The translations under genes were made by a program, and so were the position numbers. The notes beneath the pieces are model-generated. The model did not search any database, was not told where the DNA came from, and saw only the letters and a program-made list of their open reading frames with translations. From Stropharia rugosoannulata (lineage: Eukaryota > Basidiomycota > Agaricomycetes > Agaricales > Strophariaceae): a DNA stretch of 64,000 nucleotides. This document shows, one piece after another, positions 47,943 to 60,100 of this stretch. How positions within the stretch are numbered: position 1 is the stretch's first letter; every line of letters starts with the position of its first letter. The stretch covers positions 2,170,001 to 2,234,000 of the forward strand of contig JANCIK010000011.1 of NCBI GenBank assembly GCA_028532985.1. The letters are read 5' to 3'.

Positions 47943-50458
47943 ATGCACGCCATACGCAGTAGAAGTAAGTTCTTCGATCCCCCGGGAAGGACAAGTGACT
48001 GAATGGATTCCTGACAGCGCTTGTGCGGTCTCTGACTCCTGCCGGAAGGCAAGCGCACCTGCGGAATCTACCGCGCACGGTATCCCGACGCGGTCTTGCA
48101 ACGGAAGCGGCTGAAAAAGTTCCAGCGAGCACAGTAAGTGGTTGAACTGCCACTGACGCATTGACCGTAACGTCGTCTACAGAGCTCACAGTTGACGCCG
48201 CCGCCGCCACCACCACCATCGCCACCTCGTCAGTCGAGATGGAGGAACTTCTTGCAAATCCTCGGGCGCACCACTCTCATCACAGTCGTCCTGGGAGGAG
48301 GAGTTTTCTACTATGTGACCCAAAAGGAACGTAACCCGGGCGCCCAGATGCCATTTGACCCCGCGAAGAAGACCATCGTCGTGCTCGGCAGCGGGTGGGG
48401 AGCGACCAGCCTGCTTACAACACTCGACACGAGCGACTACAACGTCGTACGTCCCATTCCGATTTGCGTCGTCACTGAGCTCTCTTATCGGTGGCGGCGG
48501 TTGACATGGTGTATAATTTTAACGACTCTGCCTTCGGACAGGTTGTCATAAGCCCCAAGAACTTCTTCCTTTTCACTCCCTTGTTGCCGAGTGTGGCCGT
48601 TGGCACGCTCAACCCCCGTTCCATCATCCAACCGACCCGATACATCACACGCCACAAGTCGCGCCAGGTATCTGTTATCGAGGCTGAGGCTACTGATGTC
48701 GATGTGCGTAACCCTTTACCCATCTGATTACCGTCTCGCATTGTCTCAACCCACCGTATGCAGCCCGCCAACAAGACTGTCACATTCATCGGTTTGTCCG
48801 CGGCCCAAGATATGACGTAGTGCATATATTCAACCCTCGTTCTCCAGATAACTCCGACATCAAGGGCGCTGTTTCGTCAACTACGATTTCATACGACTAC
48901 CTCGTATATGCGGTCGGTGCTGAGGTGCAAACTTTCAACATCCCCGGTGTCAAGGAGCACGCATGCTTCATGAAGGAGTTAGCTGACGCCGAACGGGTGC
49001 GTTCCGCTCCAGTCGCTGGCTAAAAATAAGTCTGACCTCATTTCTGCAGATGCAACGTTCGTTCATGGACTGTGAGCTAAACCTGTGAAAAGGGGGAGGT
49101 CGTATCTTAACGTATTTCTCTGCAGGTGTTGAAACGGCTGCTTTCCCTGGCCAAGAGCCGAAAGAGATTGACCGTCTGCTGCACATGGTGCGTGTTTCTG
49201 GTTGATAGTCGGCCTCTATTGACGTAAATGTATGCGCACCAATCAGGTCGTCGTTGGCGGTGGACCAACCGGTGTTGAGCTCAGGTTTGTTTGCCACTGG
49301 CCTATGTAAAATTCGCATGTTCTCCGTTCTTACCATTAGCATATATTCAGTGGTGAACTTCACGACTTCCTCGAGGTGTGTCTACCTTGTGTCTCAGTCG
49401 ACTTGGGGACTTGCCACTGACCAGGAATCCCCAGGATGACCTCAAAATGTGGTATCCCGAACTCGCTGGTCGAATCCGCATCACCCTCGTCGAGGCCCTT
49501 CCCTCCGTGCTGCCAATGTTCAGCACACAGTTGATCAAGTATACCGAATCGACTTTCAAGGAGAGCAAGATCGAGATCCTCACCAAGACGATGGTCAAGG
49601 CTGTAAAGGACGATGCGGTCGTGCTTCAGATGCCGGACAAGAGCATCGTCGAGGTGCCGTGTGGTATGGTCATCTGGGCCGCAGGCAACAAGGGCCGCAA
49701 GATCACACAGGACTTGATGGCTAAGCTCCCTGATGTGCAGAAGAACAGGCGCGGTATCGAGGTTGACGGTGCGTTCCCTTTGTTGAAACAGTGGTGATGA
49801 GGATGTTAAAAATGATCTTGCGATGCAGACTACCTCTGCATGAAGGGCATCAATGGAAGCATCTTCGCCATTGGTGACTGCACGGCCACTTCGTATGCCC
49901 CAACTGCCCAGGTCGCGTCGCAGCAGGGTGCCTACCTCGCGCGTATCTTACACCAGATGGCCAAAAAGGATGCCCTCACTGAGCGTGCTCAGAAGATCGA
50001 CCACCTGATCGCGTCAGCTGCGACTGAGGAAGAAAAGAAGAAGCTTGCGGACGAGGCTGACGAGTCCCGTCGCCAGTTGGCGAAGATCAAGCTACGACCT
50101 TTCCATTACTCACATCAGGGCTCGTTGGCATACATTGGCTCGGACAAGGCTATCGCCGATTTGCCTTTTATGAACGGAAACGTACGTCCTCCTTCTGTCC
50201 CTTTTCCACTTTCGCTCTCCGCCACTTGAGTTGACGTTACCTTTCCAGTTCGCGAGTGGAGGTGTCGCTACCTTCCTCTTTTGGCGCAGCGCGTACCTCA
50301 GCACGCTCTTCTCCCTGCGCAATCGCACTCTCGTTGCTACTGACTGGCTGAAGGTTAAGCTCTTCGGACGGTACGTCTTCTTTTTCTCTTTTTATCGCTA
50401 GTCCTCGCAAACTGACGAGGTTCGTGTCCCCTAATACAGCGACGTGAGCCGGGAGTAA
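47943..50458 (+). CDS. NDE1: Type II NADH:ubiquinone oxidoreductase (mitochondrial NDE/NDI), 571 aa
   Basis: This is a rotenone-insensitive single-subunit NADH dehydrogenase of the inner mitochondrial membrane that passes electrons from NADH to ubiquinone without proton pumping. Exons: 47943-47964, 48018-48133, 48183-48446, 48542-48703, 48764-48791, 48848-48996, 49050-49071, 49126-49187, 49247-49284, 49351-49375, 49435-49768, 49829-50181, 50249-50370, 50440-50458 (1716 nt, in frame). The basic, Ser/Arg-rich N-terminus (RSLTPAGRQAHLRNLPRTVS) is a mitochondrial presequence, followed by a hydrophobic LITVVLGGGVFYYVT. The FAD motif VVLGSGWGATSLL is at about 110-122, and the NADH motif VVVGGGPTGVELSGELHDFL at about 276-295. 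IFAIGDCTA and the membrane-anchoring tail follow. The internal hydrophobic span favours the external (NDE) type, but NDE and NDI cannot be separated with certainty. Confidence 0.93.
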
Positions 50459-50818
50459 ATTAAAAACGCTCTTTTTATCAACTTCACTGGATTGGAAGGA
50501 CACGGATGTAGATATACACCAGACCGCTAATCGACGCTACGATTTACATTACCATAGAGCATCCCCCTCGTATGCGTTAGTGCTTGCACATAGACTCATC
50601 TAGACTTTTATATTATATACTATCTCGCCCCTACTTCCTGTCTTTTCTGTCTTAACTACACGATTTTGGGGCCTGTTTTCTTCATAGAGTACTATCGTGT
50701 ATGTCTTCGGAGGTGGTTTGGAGAGTTACTAAGTTGTAGTAAGTGGAAATGCTGCCTGCTAGAGGAAGCTCTTCCCCAAGTTTGTCAACGCCTCGTTCTC
50801 CTCACACTCCTTGTGTAA

Positions 50819-51060
50819 TAAGTGGAAATAATTGGCATGTATTGTTATGGCGTGCAAGGCACTTTCCCGCTTTGTTCCCGCTCGTTCAGTCCCCAGGCTT
50901 GAGTGTGAATATTTGAATGCACGGAATATTGCTGTTTGTGTAAAGACTGTCAATGTTGGATCTTCATCCTCAACGAAGAGCAGAATCTATGCAGAATTCA
51001 AACCAGATCAAGGTACACCTTGGACACGCCATAACAATACATGCCAATTATTTCCACTTA
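50819..51060. mobile_element. Small inverted-repeat element (MITE-like), 242 bp
   Basis: Perfect 36-bp inverted repeats occur at 50819-50854 (TAAGTGGAAATAATTGGCAT and onward) and 51025-51060. The outer ends are TAAGTGG and CCACTTA. The flanks do not show an unambiguous target-site duplication. The 170-nt interior has no transposase-like ORF. It lies in the promoter region of the first F-box gene. Confidence 0.65.
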
Positions 51061-51314
51061 AACTGCGTGACATGATATATACGTACATGAATTTGAAATG
51101 GCTACTCATTAGCTCTACAACTCCTGAAGCAGCATCGAGGTCGACGCTCATAGTTCATTTTTGAAGTTCAACGTTAGAAGATGGGAAAAATATCCCGTGA
51201 CGCCTCAACCACGTGTGTCGAAAAAAGCCTTCACTGTTGAATGCGTCAACCTGTCTCTACGCGTATACAGCGCGGAAGCTCCTTCCTGTGCACATATCTA
51301 TCACTCAGCTCACC

Positions 51315-52994
51315 ATGGATCAGAAGGACGCACTCTTGAAGGGCTACGAGGAAGAAATACAGCGCTACCAAATGGCTATTCAAGGCGTAAGGTCGAAGAT
51401 GAACCTCCTATCACCTATATTCAGGCTTCCGGTGGAGATATTGACGATGATATTCTCCTTAGTGAAGGGAACTTTCGAACCATACAACTAATTTTACCTG
51501 CTTCGGCGACGCTATAGGACTTGGATCAGTGAGATCACTCATATATGCAAACACTGGCGGGATGTAGCCCTAAACGCCTCGATATTGTGGAATGACCCTC
51601 CAAAATCCATCGAAGGGCTGACAGAATTTTTGGCAAGGTCAAAGAAGACTCCTCTGTACATACAATGGACGAATATGTCTACTGCTGCAGGTCGAACCTG
51701 TCTGGAACGATTGGCTGAGGATACGTCGCGCATCAAGGACTTACACCTATCATGGCACGATCTTAGAGGCGAGGACTCTAACATACTTGTCGAGATCTCA
51801 AGCTGTAACCTAGGTTCTCTTGAAGTCTTGAACCTAGGGCAGGCTCACGTTCCAGACGCGTTGCTCGCAGGAACGAAAGCACTCCGTGAACTTCAGCTTC
51901 GCAATTGCGCTGTACGCTGCGAGTCTCTTCCTTGTAAAAATTTGAAGGTCTTTACTTTATCCAACGTGGACTATACTAATGAATCTTCTCCGACTCTATC
52001 TAGTCTGCTGCCCAAGATTGGCAGCATGGCTTTGCTAACATCATTGACTCTCAAGTATGCTTTTACTTTGCAGAGCAAAGATGACCGTCCGCCGCATATC
52101 CACCTTCCAAACCTGGAAATATTTGTCGTCGAGTCCACTCCGGTTGAGATAATAGCTCTACTTCAATCCGTTTTTTATCCAACGACCGCCAATGTGAATA
52201 TTTCAACCGAACTAGTCGAAGGCCAAACAGACGAAATCGGCATCCTTTTCGCAGCCATCAAGCGCTCACGTTCACCCGCGCTTAATGAAGCTCCCTGTCT
52301 CAAGTTTTCATATACAGAGCACGACATACTTAACGATCGGTATGGACCACAGGTCATACTATCTCTGTATACGAAAATTCTGGACGACTCACCTGATGTA
52401 TCCTATGGGTATAGTGAAGCACTTCCAGACTTCAATATCACACTCGACTGGCTAGACAGAGACACACCTGCAAACAGCGTCGGCCGTATCCTGTCCACTT
52501 TCATGAGCGCCGACGTTCTTCCGCTGGATAGTGTCAAATATGTTAACCTCGAAACAAACCTGCCGTGTACCTATACGGACGCAGCATCTCTTGCTTCCAC
52601 GATCGGCCGGCTTCCTGCTGTCTGTGATATATCAGCGACAGGAGGAATGATACAAACGATTTCGAAGGCCATGCAGCGCAAACTCGACGACGACTCGGGG
52701 CATTATAGTTTCCCAAACCTTGCAGTGCTCAATCTAATAAGCTACGAGCCGTATATTGATGGATTCAACTTGGAGATGCCTTACGACGATTTTGACGCAG
52801 ATATCCTCCTGACAAGTCTTCGGCTACGCAGGAAGCACAATATCGGTTTAAAGAAACTCATATTGGACGAAGCAGGTAACGAATGGATTAATGATAAGAT
52901 CCTGCTCGATCTACTCCGAGCTGTGGACAGTCTGCAGTTGACGCCCCCGTGCATTATCGAGAAGCGAGATAGCATGTTTAAGCGCCAGGTCTAG
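51315..52994 (+). pseudogene. F-box-like protein, copy 1, interrupted by an in-frame TAA
   Basis: The gene has the same architecture as its neighbours: a short N-terminal helix (KDALLKGYEEEIQRYQMAI), an F-box (SPIFRLPVEILTMIFSLVKG), then WISEITHICKHWRDVAL and a long divergent LRR-like region. The frame runs 51315-52994 without introns except for a single TAA at codon 59 (51489-51491), between the F-box and the WISEI block. There the two paralogues have 14 residues, while this copy has 17 positions including the stop. The only GT-AG pair that could remove the stop (51465-51520) is 56 nt and would shift the frame. The 470 downstream residues remain open and well conserved, so the lesion is recent, or the protein starts at the ATG at 51585 without its F-box. 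Confidence 0.75.
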
Positions 52995-53331
52995 ATCTGC
53001 TACATATATCTTCAATTACTGTAATTATTATTGCTTTTCTCTATTATGACAGTTGTATTTATTTACATAGACAAACACTTAGAGCCAGCGATGAGCGAGA
53101 GAGAACTTCAAGCTTCAAGGAGAGAACCCGTTGCCCGCCCTTGGACTAAAAGGTCACGCTTCGCCGAAAAGCCGGTAGGTAAAGTATTACGTAATATTCA
53201 GAACGGCAATTTAAACCAAGGGCAAACACTTTTGTCGTCCGAAATCATTTCTTGGTTTTCTTCGCCACCGTTGGGCGCAAGTTGGGTGAAACTTGAAACT
53301 TTTGCACGACGCAAGAACACATTTCTATCTC
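52995..53331. other. Spacer between F-box copies 1 and 2
   Basis: 337 nt with no gene; presumed 3' UTR of copy 1 and promoter of copy 2. Confidence 0.4.
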
Positions 53332-54960
53332 ATGGATCCAAAAGACGCGCTCCTGAACGTCTACCAGGAAGAAATCCAATTCCACCAGATCGCTATTCAA
53401 GATGTAAAGTCGAAGATGAACCTGTTGTTGCCTATATCGAAACTCCCGCCAGAAGTAATGACGATGATCTTCTTCTTTGTGAAGAGCGGCCAATCTTTCC
53501 GTGATATATATTGTCGAAAAAGGGGAACATGGATCAGTGAGATTACTCACGTATGCAGACACTGGCGAAACATGGCGCTAAACGCTCCGACCTTGTGGAA
53601 CGACCCTTCAAAGTACATCCCAAAACTGGCGGCATTCCTGGAAAGATCAAAGAATACTGCTCTGTATATCGATTGGATGAATCTATCATCTGTCTCGGAG
53701 CGAGTGTCGCTCGAGCAATTGGTGCCGCATACTTCGCGTATCAAGAACTTACGCTTACACTGGCAGGAATTCACAGATGAGGACGAGGATACACTTCTCC
53801 GGATGTCAAGTTATCAACTAGGATCCCTTGAAGTCTTAGACCTTAGTCGGGCTAACGTTCCAGACGCATTACTCACGGAAACGAATGCACTCCGTGAACT
53901 TCACCTCAGCGATTGCGGTGTAAAATGGGACTCCCTTTATTGTGACGGCTTGCAACATCTTAGCTTATGCAATCTCGATTCTCTTGATGAAACCTCGCCA
54001 CGTCTGTCCAGGGTGCTGAGCATGATTGGAAAGGCGACTTCATTGACATCATTGACTCTCAAGAATGCTTTCCTTGCGAACGGCGAAGTCGGCTCTCCTC
54101 GTGTACACCTTGCGAGCTTGAAAACGTTTGCTCTGGACTGCGATCTAACCGAAGCCATTCCTTTACTTCAGTCCATTTCCTTTCCAAGGACCGCCAAAGT
54201 AAACATCTCAACGGAATTACACGACGACCAATACGAGGATATCAAGATCCTTTTCGCAGCTATCAAGGGCTCGCATTCACTTGCGCCAGAGGAGGTTGCG
54301 TATCTTTCATTCTCATATCTAGAACGGGACTTCCATGACGATTGGGATGGACCACAAGTCGATCTGTCGTTATTCACGAAAGCGATAGACGTATACTCGC
54401 CTGAAGGATGCAATGTATCAGAATATACGCTCCCAAAGTTCACTATCTCACTCAAGTGGAAAGACAGAGACATAACCACCCCTGGCAATGTCCGAGGCAT
54501 TCTAGCTGCTTTTCTTGCTTTACGCGTCACCAAGATGGACACCATCAGACATGTCTACCTGGAATCCAACATGGCAGATACCTATTCGGACTCGGCAAAT
54601 CTTGCATCCACAATCGGGCGCCTCCCCGCTGTCTCCGATATTTTGGCAGTAGGAGGAATGATGCAAACGCTTTCAAAGGCCCTGAAATACCAAAACTCTA
54701 GGCAATATAGCTTTCCCAAGCTTACAACGCTTAGCCTTGTGCGCGACGAGGAATATGCAATTTATGAAATGGAAGAAAACTATGATTTTGACGTCAATAT
54801 TCTTATTGACAGTCTTCGTCATCGGAAAAAGGACAACGTTGGTGTACGGAAGGTCGGGTTCGACAACGCGTGCCGGCGGCGTATCATTGGCAATGAACTG
54901 CCGAGGGTCTTTCGACTCGTTGGCTGTGTACAGTTGATCGAACCGTATCGGAGTATGTAG
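53332..54960 (+). CDS. F-box-like/LRR-like protein, copy 2, 542 aa
   Basis: This is a probable SCF ubiquitin-ligase adaptor of the large basidiomycete F-box-like family. It is intronless. The start at 53332 (MDPKDALLNVYQEEI) is chosen because copy 3 begins with the same MDPKDALL; an upstream in-frame ATG at 53293 adds 13 residues. The F-box lies at about residues 35-85 (LPISKLPPEVMTMIFFFVK, then TWISEITHVCRHWRNMALN and APTLWNDPSK). The remainder resembles degenerate leucine-rich repeats (LGSLEVLDLSRANVPDALL, TSLTSLTLKNAFL). Target proteins are unknown. It converges with copy 3 on the minus strand. Confidence 0.85.
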   Translation: MDPKDALLNVYQEEIQFHQIAIQDVKSKMNLLLPISKLPPEVMTMIFFFVKSGQSFRDIYCRKRGTWISEITHVCRHWRNMALNAPTLWNDPSKYIPKLAAFLERSKNTALYIDWMNLSSVSERVSLEQLVPHTSRIKNLRLHWQEFTDEDEDTLLRMSSYQLGSLEVLDLSRANVPDALLTETNALRELHLSDCGVKWDSLYCDGLQHLSLCNLDSLDETSPRLSRVLSMIGKATSLTSLTLKNAFLANGEVGSPRVHLASLKTFALDCDLTEAIPLLQSISFPRTAKVNISTELHDDQYEDIKILFAAIKGSHSLAPEEVAYLSFSYLERDFHDDWDGPQVDLSLFTKAIDVYSPEGCNVSEYTLPKFTISLKWKDRDITTPGNVRGILAAFLALRVTKMDTIRHVYLESNMADTYSDSANLASTIGRLPAVSDILAVGGMMQTLSKALKYQNSRQYSFPKLTTLSLVRDEEYAIYEMEENYDFDVNILIDSLRHRKKDNVGVRKVGFDNACRRRIIGNELPRVFRLVGCVQLIEPYRSM

Positions 54961-55497
54961 ATGTAGTGTACATGACATCGTCGTTTGGACTCTGTTACAT
55001 TATAAGCTCTAGTAAATATACTATCCCTGTATATAGTCGTTTATATAATGTATATTTGTTCTCGAACAAATTATTCCAAGTCTTCCTCCAACCTTTCCAC
55101 AAAATTACAATATAATATCTGTTTGAATCTTTATATATTATATCTACTTGGCACCCGTCTGAAATGTCTTTGGTAAGTTCACTGTCCCTCCCTTTTTGAA
55201 CCAGCTGCTTTACATCCACTCACATCCCTTCAAAATCTACCTCATAGATCGCGACGCAGTTCTGCTTGGCGTTCGCAGTACGCCCTTCCACCAGTTCGCT
55301 TGCCAGAACAGGAACTCTTTGACTCCATACGTCCCCTTAACATTTTTTCTTCTCATTGCGTACAGCGCGCGCGCACTATACACCACAAAATTCGCTGTGC
55401 TGTAAATAAAAGGAATCAACACGACTGGGGGACAAAAACGAGCTGTTAGAAGATTCTAGGATTCGAGTTCATGTTGTCCGCTCCCTTTAGCTTGATT
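54961..55497. other. Convergent 3' intergenic region between F-box copies 2 and 3
   Basis: AT-rich sequence (ATATA tracts near 55020-55140), presumably the two 3' UTRs. No gene is seen. Confidence 0.45.
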
Positions 55498-57126
55498 TTA
55501 AATGTTGTTAATTTTGCCGTCCGGGGTTGTCAATTGTAGACAGTCCACAACTTGAAGTAGTTTGACCAGGATCTCATCACTAATCCACTGATTTTTTGAT
55601 TCGTTCAACATAAGCTTCCTTAAACCAATATTGTACTCCCTGCGTCGCCGAAGACTTTCGAGGAGGATGTCTGTGTCAAGAACAAAGTCTTCATCTCCTA
55701 GTAGGCCAAGCACTGCAAGGTTGGGGAAACCGTGATGCTCCGAGCTGTCGTCAAATCCGCATTGCAGGGCCTTCAAAAGGGTTTGCATAATTCCCCCTGA
55801 TGCTGATATATCGTTAATAGCTGGAAGGCGTCCAATCGTGGAAAGTAAAGTTGCTGCATCTGCACAAGTATTTAACCGGCCCTCTGATTCCAGATACACA
55901 TATTTGATACTATCCATCTTGATGATACCTGAATCTGTGAAAGTAGCTAGGATACTTCGGACGTTGCCGTCGGTGTTTATCGCTCTATCTAGCCACCCGA
56001 GTGAGATGTTGAAGTTTGGATGCACATCTTGTTCTACGTTGAACCCCTTTAAGGGAGAGTATGTCTTTATGGCCTTCGTGAATACTGACAATTCGATTAC
56101 TGGTCCAGTCCAATCGTCGACGTAGTCTCGTTCTGTGTATAAAAGTGTAAGATACACAGCTTCCTCGGGCCCGAGTGAACGCGAGTCCTTAATAGCTGCG
56201 AAGAGGGACTTGATTTTTTCGCTTTGATTGTCAAGTAACACCGTCGATATAGTCACCTTGGCGGTCCTCGGAAAAACAACAGATCGAAATAGAGCAACGG
56301 CCTCGACCAGATAGGACTTCACGTCAAACGTTTCCAAGCTCGCAAGATGAATACGCGGATAGCCGACTGAGTCCCTCTGTGAAACAAAAGTATCACTGAG
56401 AGTCAATGAAGTCAATGAAGCCATCCCGGCAATCACGCTCATTAACCTGGGGAGAGTCGGCGAGGTGTTATTAGAAGATACACAGTTGGCTAAGCTGAGA
56501 AATTCTAATTCGTTACGAGAGAGGTACTCCCAGCGTACGGTGCAATGGCTAAGAAGAACTTGACGGAGTGCTTTTGTTTCCGTGAGTAATGCGTTTGGAA
56601 CGGTAGCAGAGCTCAAATATAAGCTTTCAAGGGATTCTAGTCGACAGCTTGAAATCTGGAGAAGCATATCATGGTCCTTGTTTGTGTATTTGGTCCAATA
56701 TAGGCGTAGGTCTTTTATGCGTGATGTATGTGGCACCAATTGTCCGAGAGAGGCTCGCCCCGGGGGAGTAGACATGTTCGTCCATTCGATGTACAGAGCG
56801 GTATTTTTTGACCTTGTCAAATATTCCGTCAGTTTTTCGCTTGATTTTGAAGGGTCGTTCCACAAGGTCGGAGCATTGAGGGCCATCTCCCGCCAGTGTC
56901 TGCATATGTGAGTGATCTCACTGATCCATGTTTCAATGATTTGACAATTCCGGTCATAGAGAGACGGGCCTCCCTTCACTAGAGAGAAGATTATGATCAT
57001 GATCTCCGCCGGAAGCTTGAATATAGGTGATATTAGGTTCATCTTTGTCTTGATGCCTTGAATGGCCTTGTGGTGGAGCCGGATTTCTTCCTGGTAACCC
57101 TTCAACAGCGCGTCTTTTGGATCCAT
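55498..57126 (-). CDS. F-box-like/LRR-like protein, copy 3, 542 aa
   Basis: This is an intronless minus-strand paralogue of copies 1 and 2. The start at 57126 (MDPKDALLKGYQEEI) is chosen by alignment to copy 2; the frame stays open to an ATG at 57225. The F-box reads SPIFKLPAEIMIIIFSLVKG, then TWISEITHICRHWREMAL and NAPTLWNDPSK. LRR-like segments follow (LESLESLYLSSATVPNALL, ASLTSLTLSDTFV). It is full length and undisrupted. Its inverted orientation relative to the other two means the family spread here by an inverted as well as a direct duplication. Confidence 0.85.
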   Translation of the reverse strand: MDPKDALLKGYQEEIRLHHKAIQGIKTKMNLISPIFKLPAEIMIIIFSLVKGGPSLYDRNCQIIETWISEITHICRHWREMALNAPTLWNDPSKSSEKLTEYLTRSKNTALYIEWTNMSTPPGRASLGQLVPHTSRIKDLRLYWTKYTNKDHDMLLQISSCRLESLESLYLSSATVPNALLTETKALRQVLLSHCTVRWEYLSRNELEFLSLANCVSSNNTSPTLPRLMSVIAGMASLTSLTLSDTFVSQRDSVGYPRIHLASLETFDVKSYLVEAVALFRSVVFPRTAKVTISTVLLDNQSEKIKSLFAAIKDSRSLGPEEAVYLTLLYTERDYVDDWTGPVIELSVFTKAIKTYSPLKGFNVEQDVHPNFNISLGWLDRAINTDGNVRSILATFTDSGIIKMDSIKYVYLESEGRLNTCADAATLLSTIGRLPAINDISASGGIMQTLLKALQCGFDDSSEHHGFPNLAVLGLLGDEDFVLDTDILLESLRRRREYNIGLRKLMLNESKNQWISDEILVKLLQVVDCLQLTTPDGKINNI

Positions 57127-60100
57127 GACAGTGTGTGGAGTAGATACGTGCAAACTAAGGTTCATTGTGGATACACATTCAAAATGGCCCAACGGTGCTT
57201 GATGAAAGATGTTCGATGTTCCCAAGATGTGATGGTGTTGGTGAGTCTTTGACGGTTCAACGCAAGTTCTTCCCTCGTGAGAACCAAAGGACTAGTAATT
57301 TCACTAACATCAATACGCAAAAAAAAAAATAGATATGTAAGCATAAAAATGTCAGGAGAGGGATATTTATGACACCATATGAATGGCATCCAAGCGCTTA
57401 ACAAAAATGTCGCAGTTACCGTTCAAGAATTGGTACTGGTTAGGTTTGAAGGGAGAGTCATTGTCCAATGTGCAGAATGAGTTGATAGTAAAACATTTCA
57501 ATTTGCTTTCAACTTCCGGGATTAGCATATTTCAGAAGTGAACGGTGTACGACCAAACAAATCACCCAATTCTTGTGTCATTTTACATACATGCGCAAGG
57601 CATTACTGATTTTGTTAGCAATTTCGGGCCTCCAAGGACTACAGAACGCACCAAGAGACGAATGCGAGATGGTAAATAAATCTTCAAAAGAACTTGATGA
57701 GAACAGTACTGAACAATACTGGGTGAGGATAAGAACAACTCACCGTAACTTTCTCTGGTAATAAAAATACCACCAAGTGCGGAAGCACAATTTAACATCA
57801 CGAAGATGCGAAGAAGTTCCAAAAAATTAAGGGACAGGGCGAATCATCGGAGTTCTCCTCAACACCCGCCGTGGCCAATGATCAACAGCACGCCCATTGA
57901 CACCAACCTAGCGGAGGCTCTCCTCAAGCCCCCAAATGCAACATCACGCTCTCGAAGAAAATTCTTCCCCCGCTGCAACACGTCCATCGCGTGTTCGCCT
58001 GCCTTTACCCCACGCGCCCGCCCATCTCCAAAAGACTGGGGACATACGCCCTCCACAGGTGCTCCCATCATCCACGTCCCACCAGGAGACCCGGTTCGGA
58101 CAAGTCTTCTTGGACCGGAAAGTGAGATCTCGTGCCTCTGACCTCTCGCTGTGCTTCATTAAGCCTGGCCAAGCCTTCCTGTATGCACATCCGAGCCGCG
58201 GCACGCGGCGCGCACCTGGCTTACCCAGAGCACTCATCGCATCCGCAAGGCAGCCCTTCTCGCGTGCTGCCCACGTGCACGGCCAATACAGCAGCGCATA
58301 GCCGGACCAGCAGGCAAACCATTGCACTCGAGAACGAATCTCTGTTGAAACATCCCGGGGGAGTCGCAACTGCAATAAAATGCTCCAGGACCAACATATA
58401 CGCATACTGCACGGCAGTGGGTAAGCAGGACACGGACTTGCTACCAAGCAGTGGAATCATCGCACTCGGGACCCGGGACGCCTACGAGCGTGAAACAGAC
58501 CCGGAGTATGGAAGGGCAAGGCGCCGCTGTCAGACAGAATTAAACACAGGTCGTTGGGGCCACGCGAGACGGAGATAGTTCACCACAGCATCCAAATGGC
58601 ACAGACGAATCCAGAAACTAAGTCCCACTGACAGAGCGTGTTAGGAAGACAGACCTAGCGAAGAAAACAGGGTACTAATGCGAGACAATATTGCAGTCCG
58701 TCCACCCTGTAATAGACGAGCCAGAGTTGGGGGCGCGAAGTTGCTTGAAGAAGGGACAGCCCCATAGGAAAGTAAAGCAATGCTGATGAGTCGTAAGCTA
58801 TGCTTGTACCAAAAGCAATCCTAGACCAGTGAGACGAGATAGCCATGCTTTCCTGTGCCTTGCAGTGCGACCGATCGCTAGACAGCTAAACATCATTCAT
58901 GCAGCCATGGAGATTTCATTGCGCACGCCGACGCTTCTGGACTGCTCCAGTGTCAAGTCGCAAGACGAGTCACTGTAGTCCACGGCGCATGGAGTCCCGC
59001 AGAAACAACGCCGGGTTTTGGGATAAACCCAGAGAATAGGCCAAAAGGCCGTACCGCATTGCCTTCCTGTGCGATACTGTTTTATTCGAAAACGTCCAAC
59101 CTTAGTGGCGTGTAACGACAGGAGAATCAAGTGAAGAAATGGCTCTGAGTGGGTGGGATACCTTTCGGTATCTGTGCGAGGCCCAGGATCCACGTCGGCC
59201 GCAGTCGCGACTCAGACTGTTCGACTGCTCCTCCGGAATCCAACTCCGACGTACCGCGACGCCTCTCTGGTACAAGACTTGCAGTCCCTGCGCGTTCATA
59301 GCGATGATGCATGTGTTTCCGGTGTCGCCTTCCCTTCTCAAGACGCGTGAGTACATGTGAACAATTTCGTCAACACCCTGCGGCGATGCGAGACGGAAGC
59401 ACAGTCCCCTGTGCGATAGTCACGTTAAGAAAAGGGGTCCCGAGGCGACACAGACATGGATCTGTGCGATACTAGACCACGCAGGAAAGGGGTCTCAAGT
59501 TCATGCACTTTCCGAAGAAGCGATGTGAAGGGTTGTGATATCCGTCAGCCAGAGGTGAAAGGATCTGCGTGGCACGACCATGACGCAAGAACGTGGCAAC
59601 ACCCGATTTCAATTCTTCCGCGATACACACCCATTGCCGTCGCCACTTCTGAACAGCAAGGTTGGGGTCCATTTTCGACGAGTTGACTTCGGAAGGTAAC
59701 GGGCCATAAAGGTTTAGGGTTATACGGCACTATTTGGTTATCAGTGCCTCGTGTTGGCTGGATGAGGATGCTATGGCTGCAGTTGAGTCGCACTAGAGGT
59801 GGCCTGGGGTGTGGCGGCCATGGAAGGCATAGAGCTCGTCGTGGTGGAAGGATGAGGAAACTCAGTAAACAACGCGTACACAAATTATAAAGTAGGCCAA
59901 ATAACGAAAGAATATTTAGATGTCCGACGGCATGCCTCGGCATGCTCAGTACACTGCCCGACTTCAATATTCAAATTTCATATACTGCGTTGAACTGAAG
60001 GTAGTTGAGTTGTTAAAGTCGACTCTGAACGTGGCTGTAATATGCGATAGTTCTTCCAAATCTTATAATACTTCCGGCTTCTGTGGGAAGGTGATCAAAC

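Noticed and set aside
51465..51520. Intron that would remove the stop in F-box copy 1
   Set aside because: The GT-AG pair exists with a branch-like CTAAT, but its 56 nt shift the frame and lead to a stop four codons later.
57936..58578. Overlapping GC-rich open frames as a gene
   Set aside because: Frames of similar length occur on both strands and in several phases. There is no domain, no clear intron pattern and no convincing start context.
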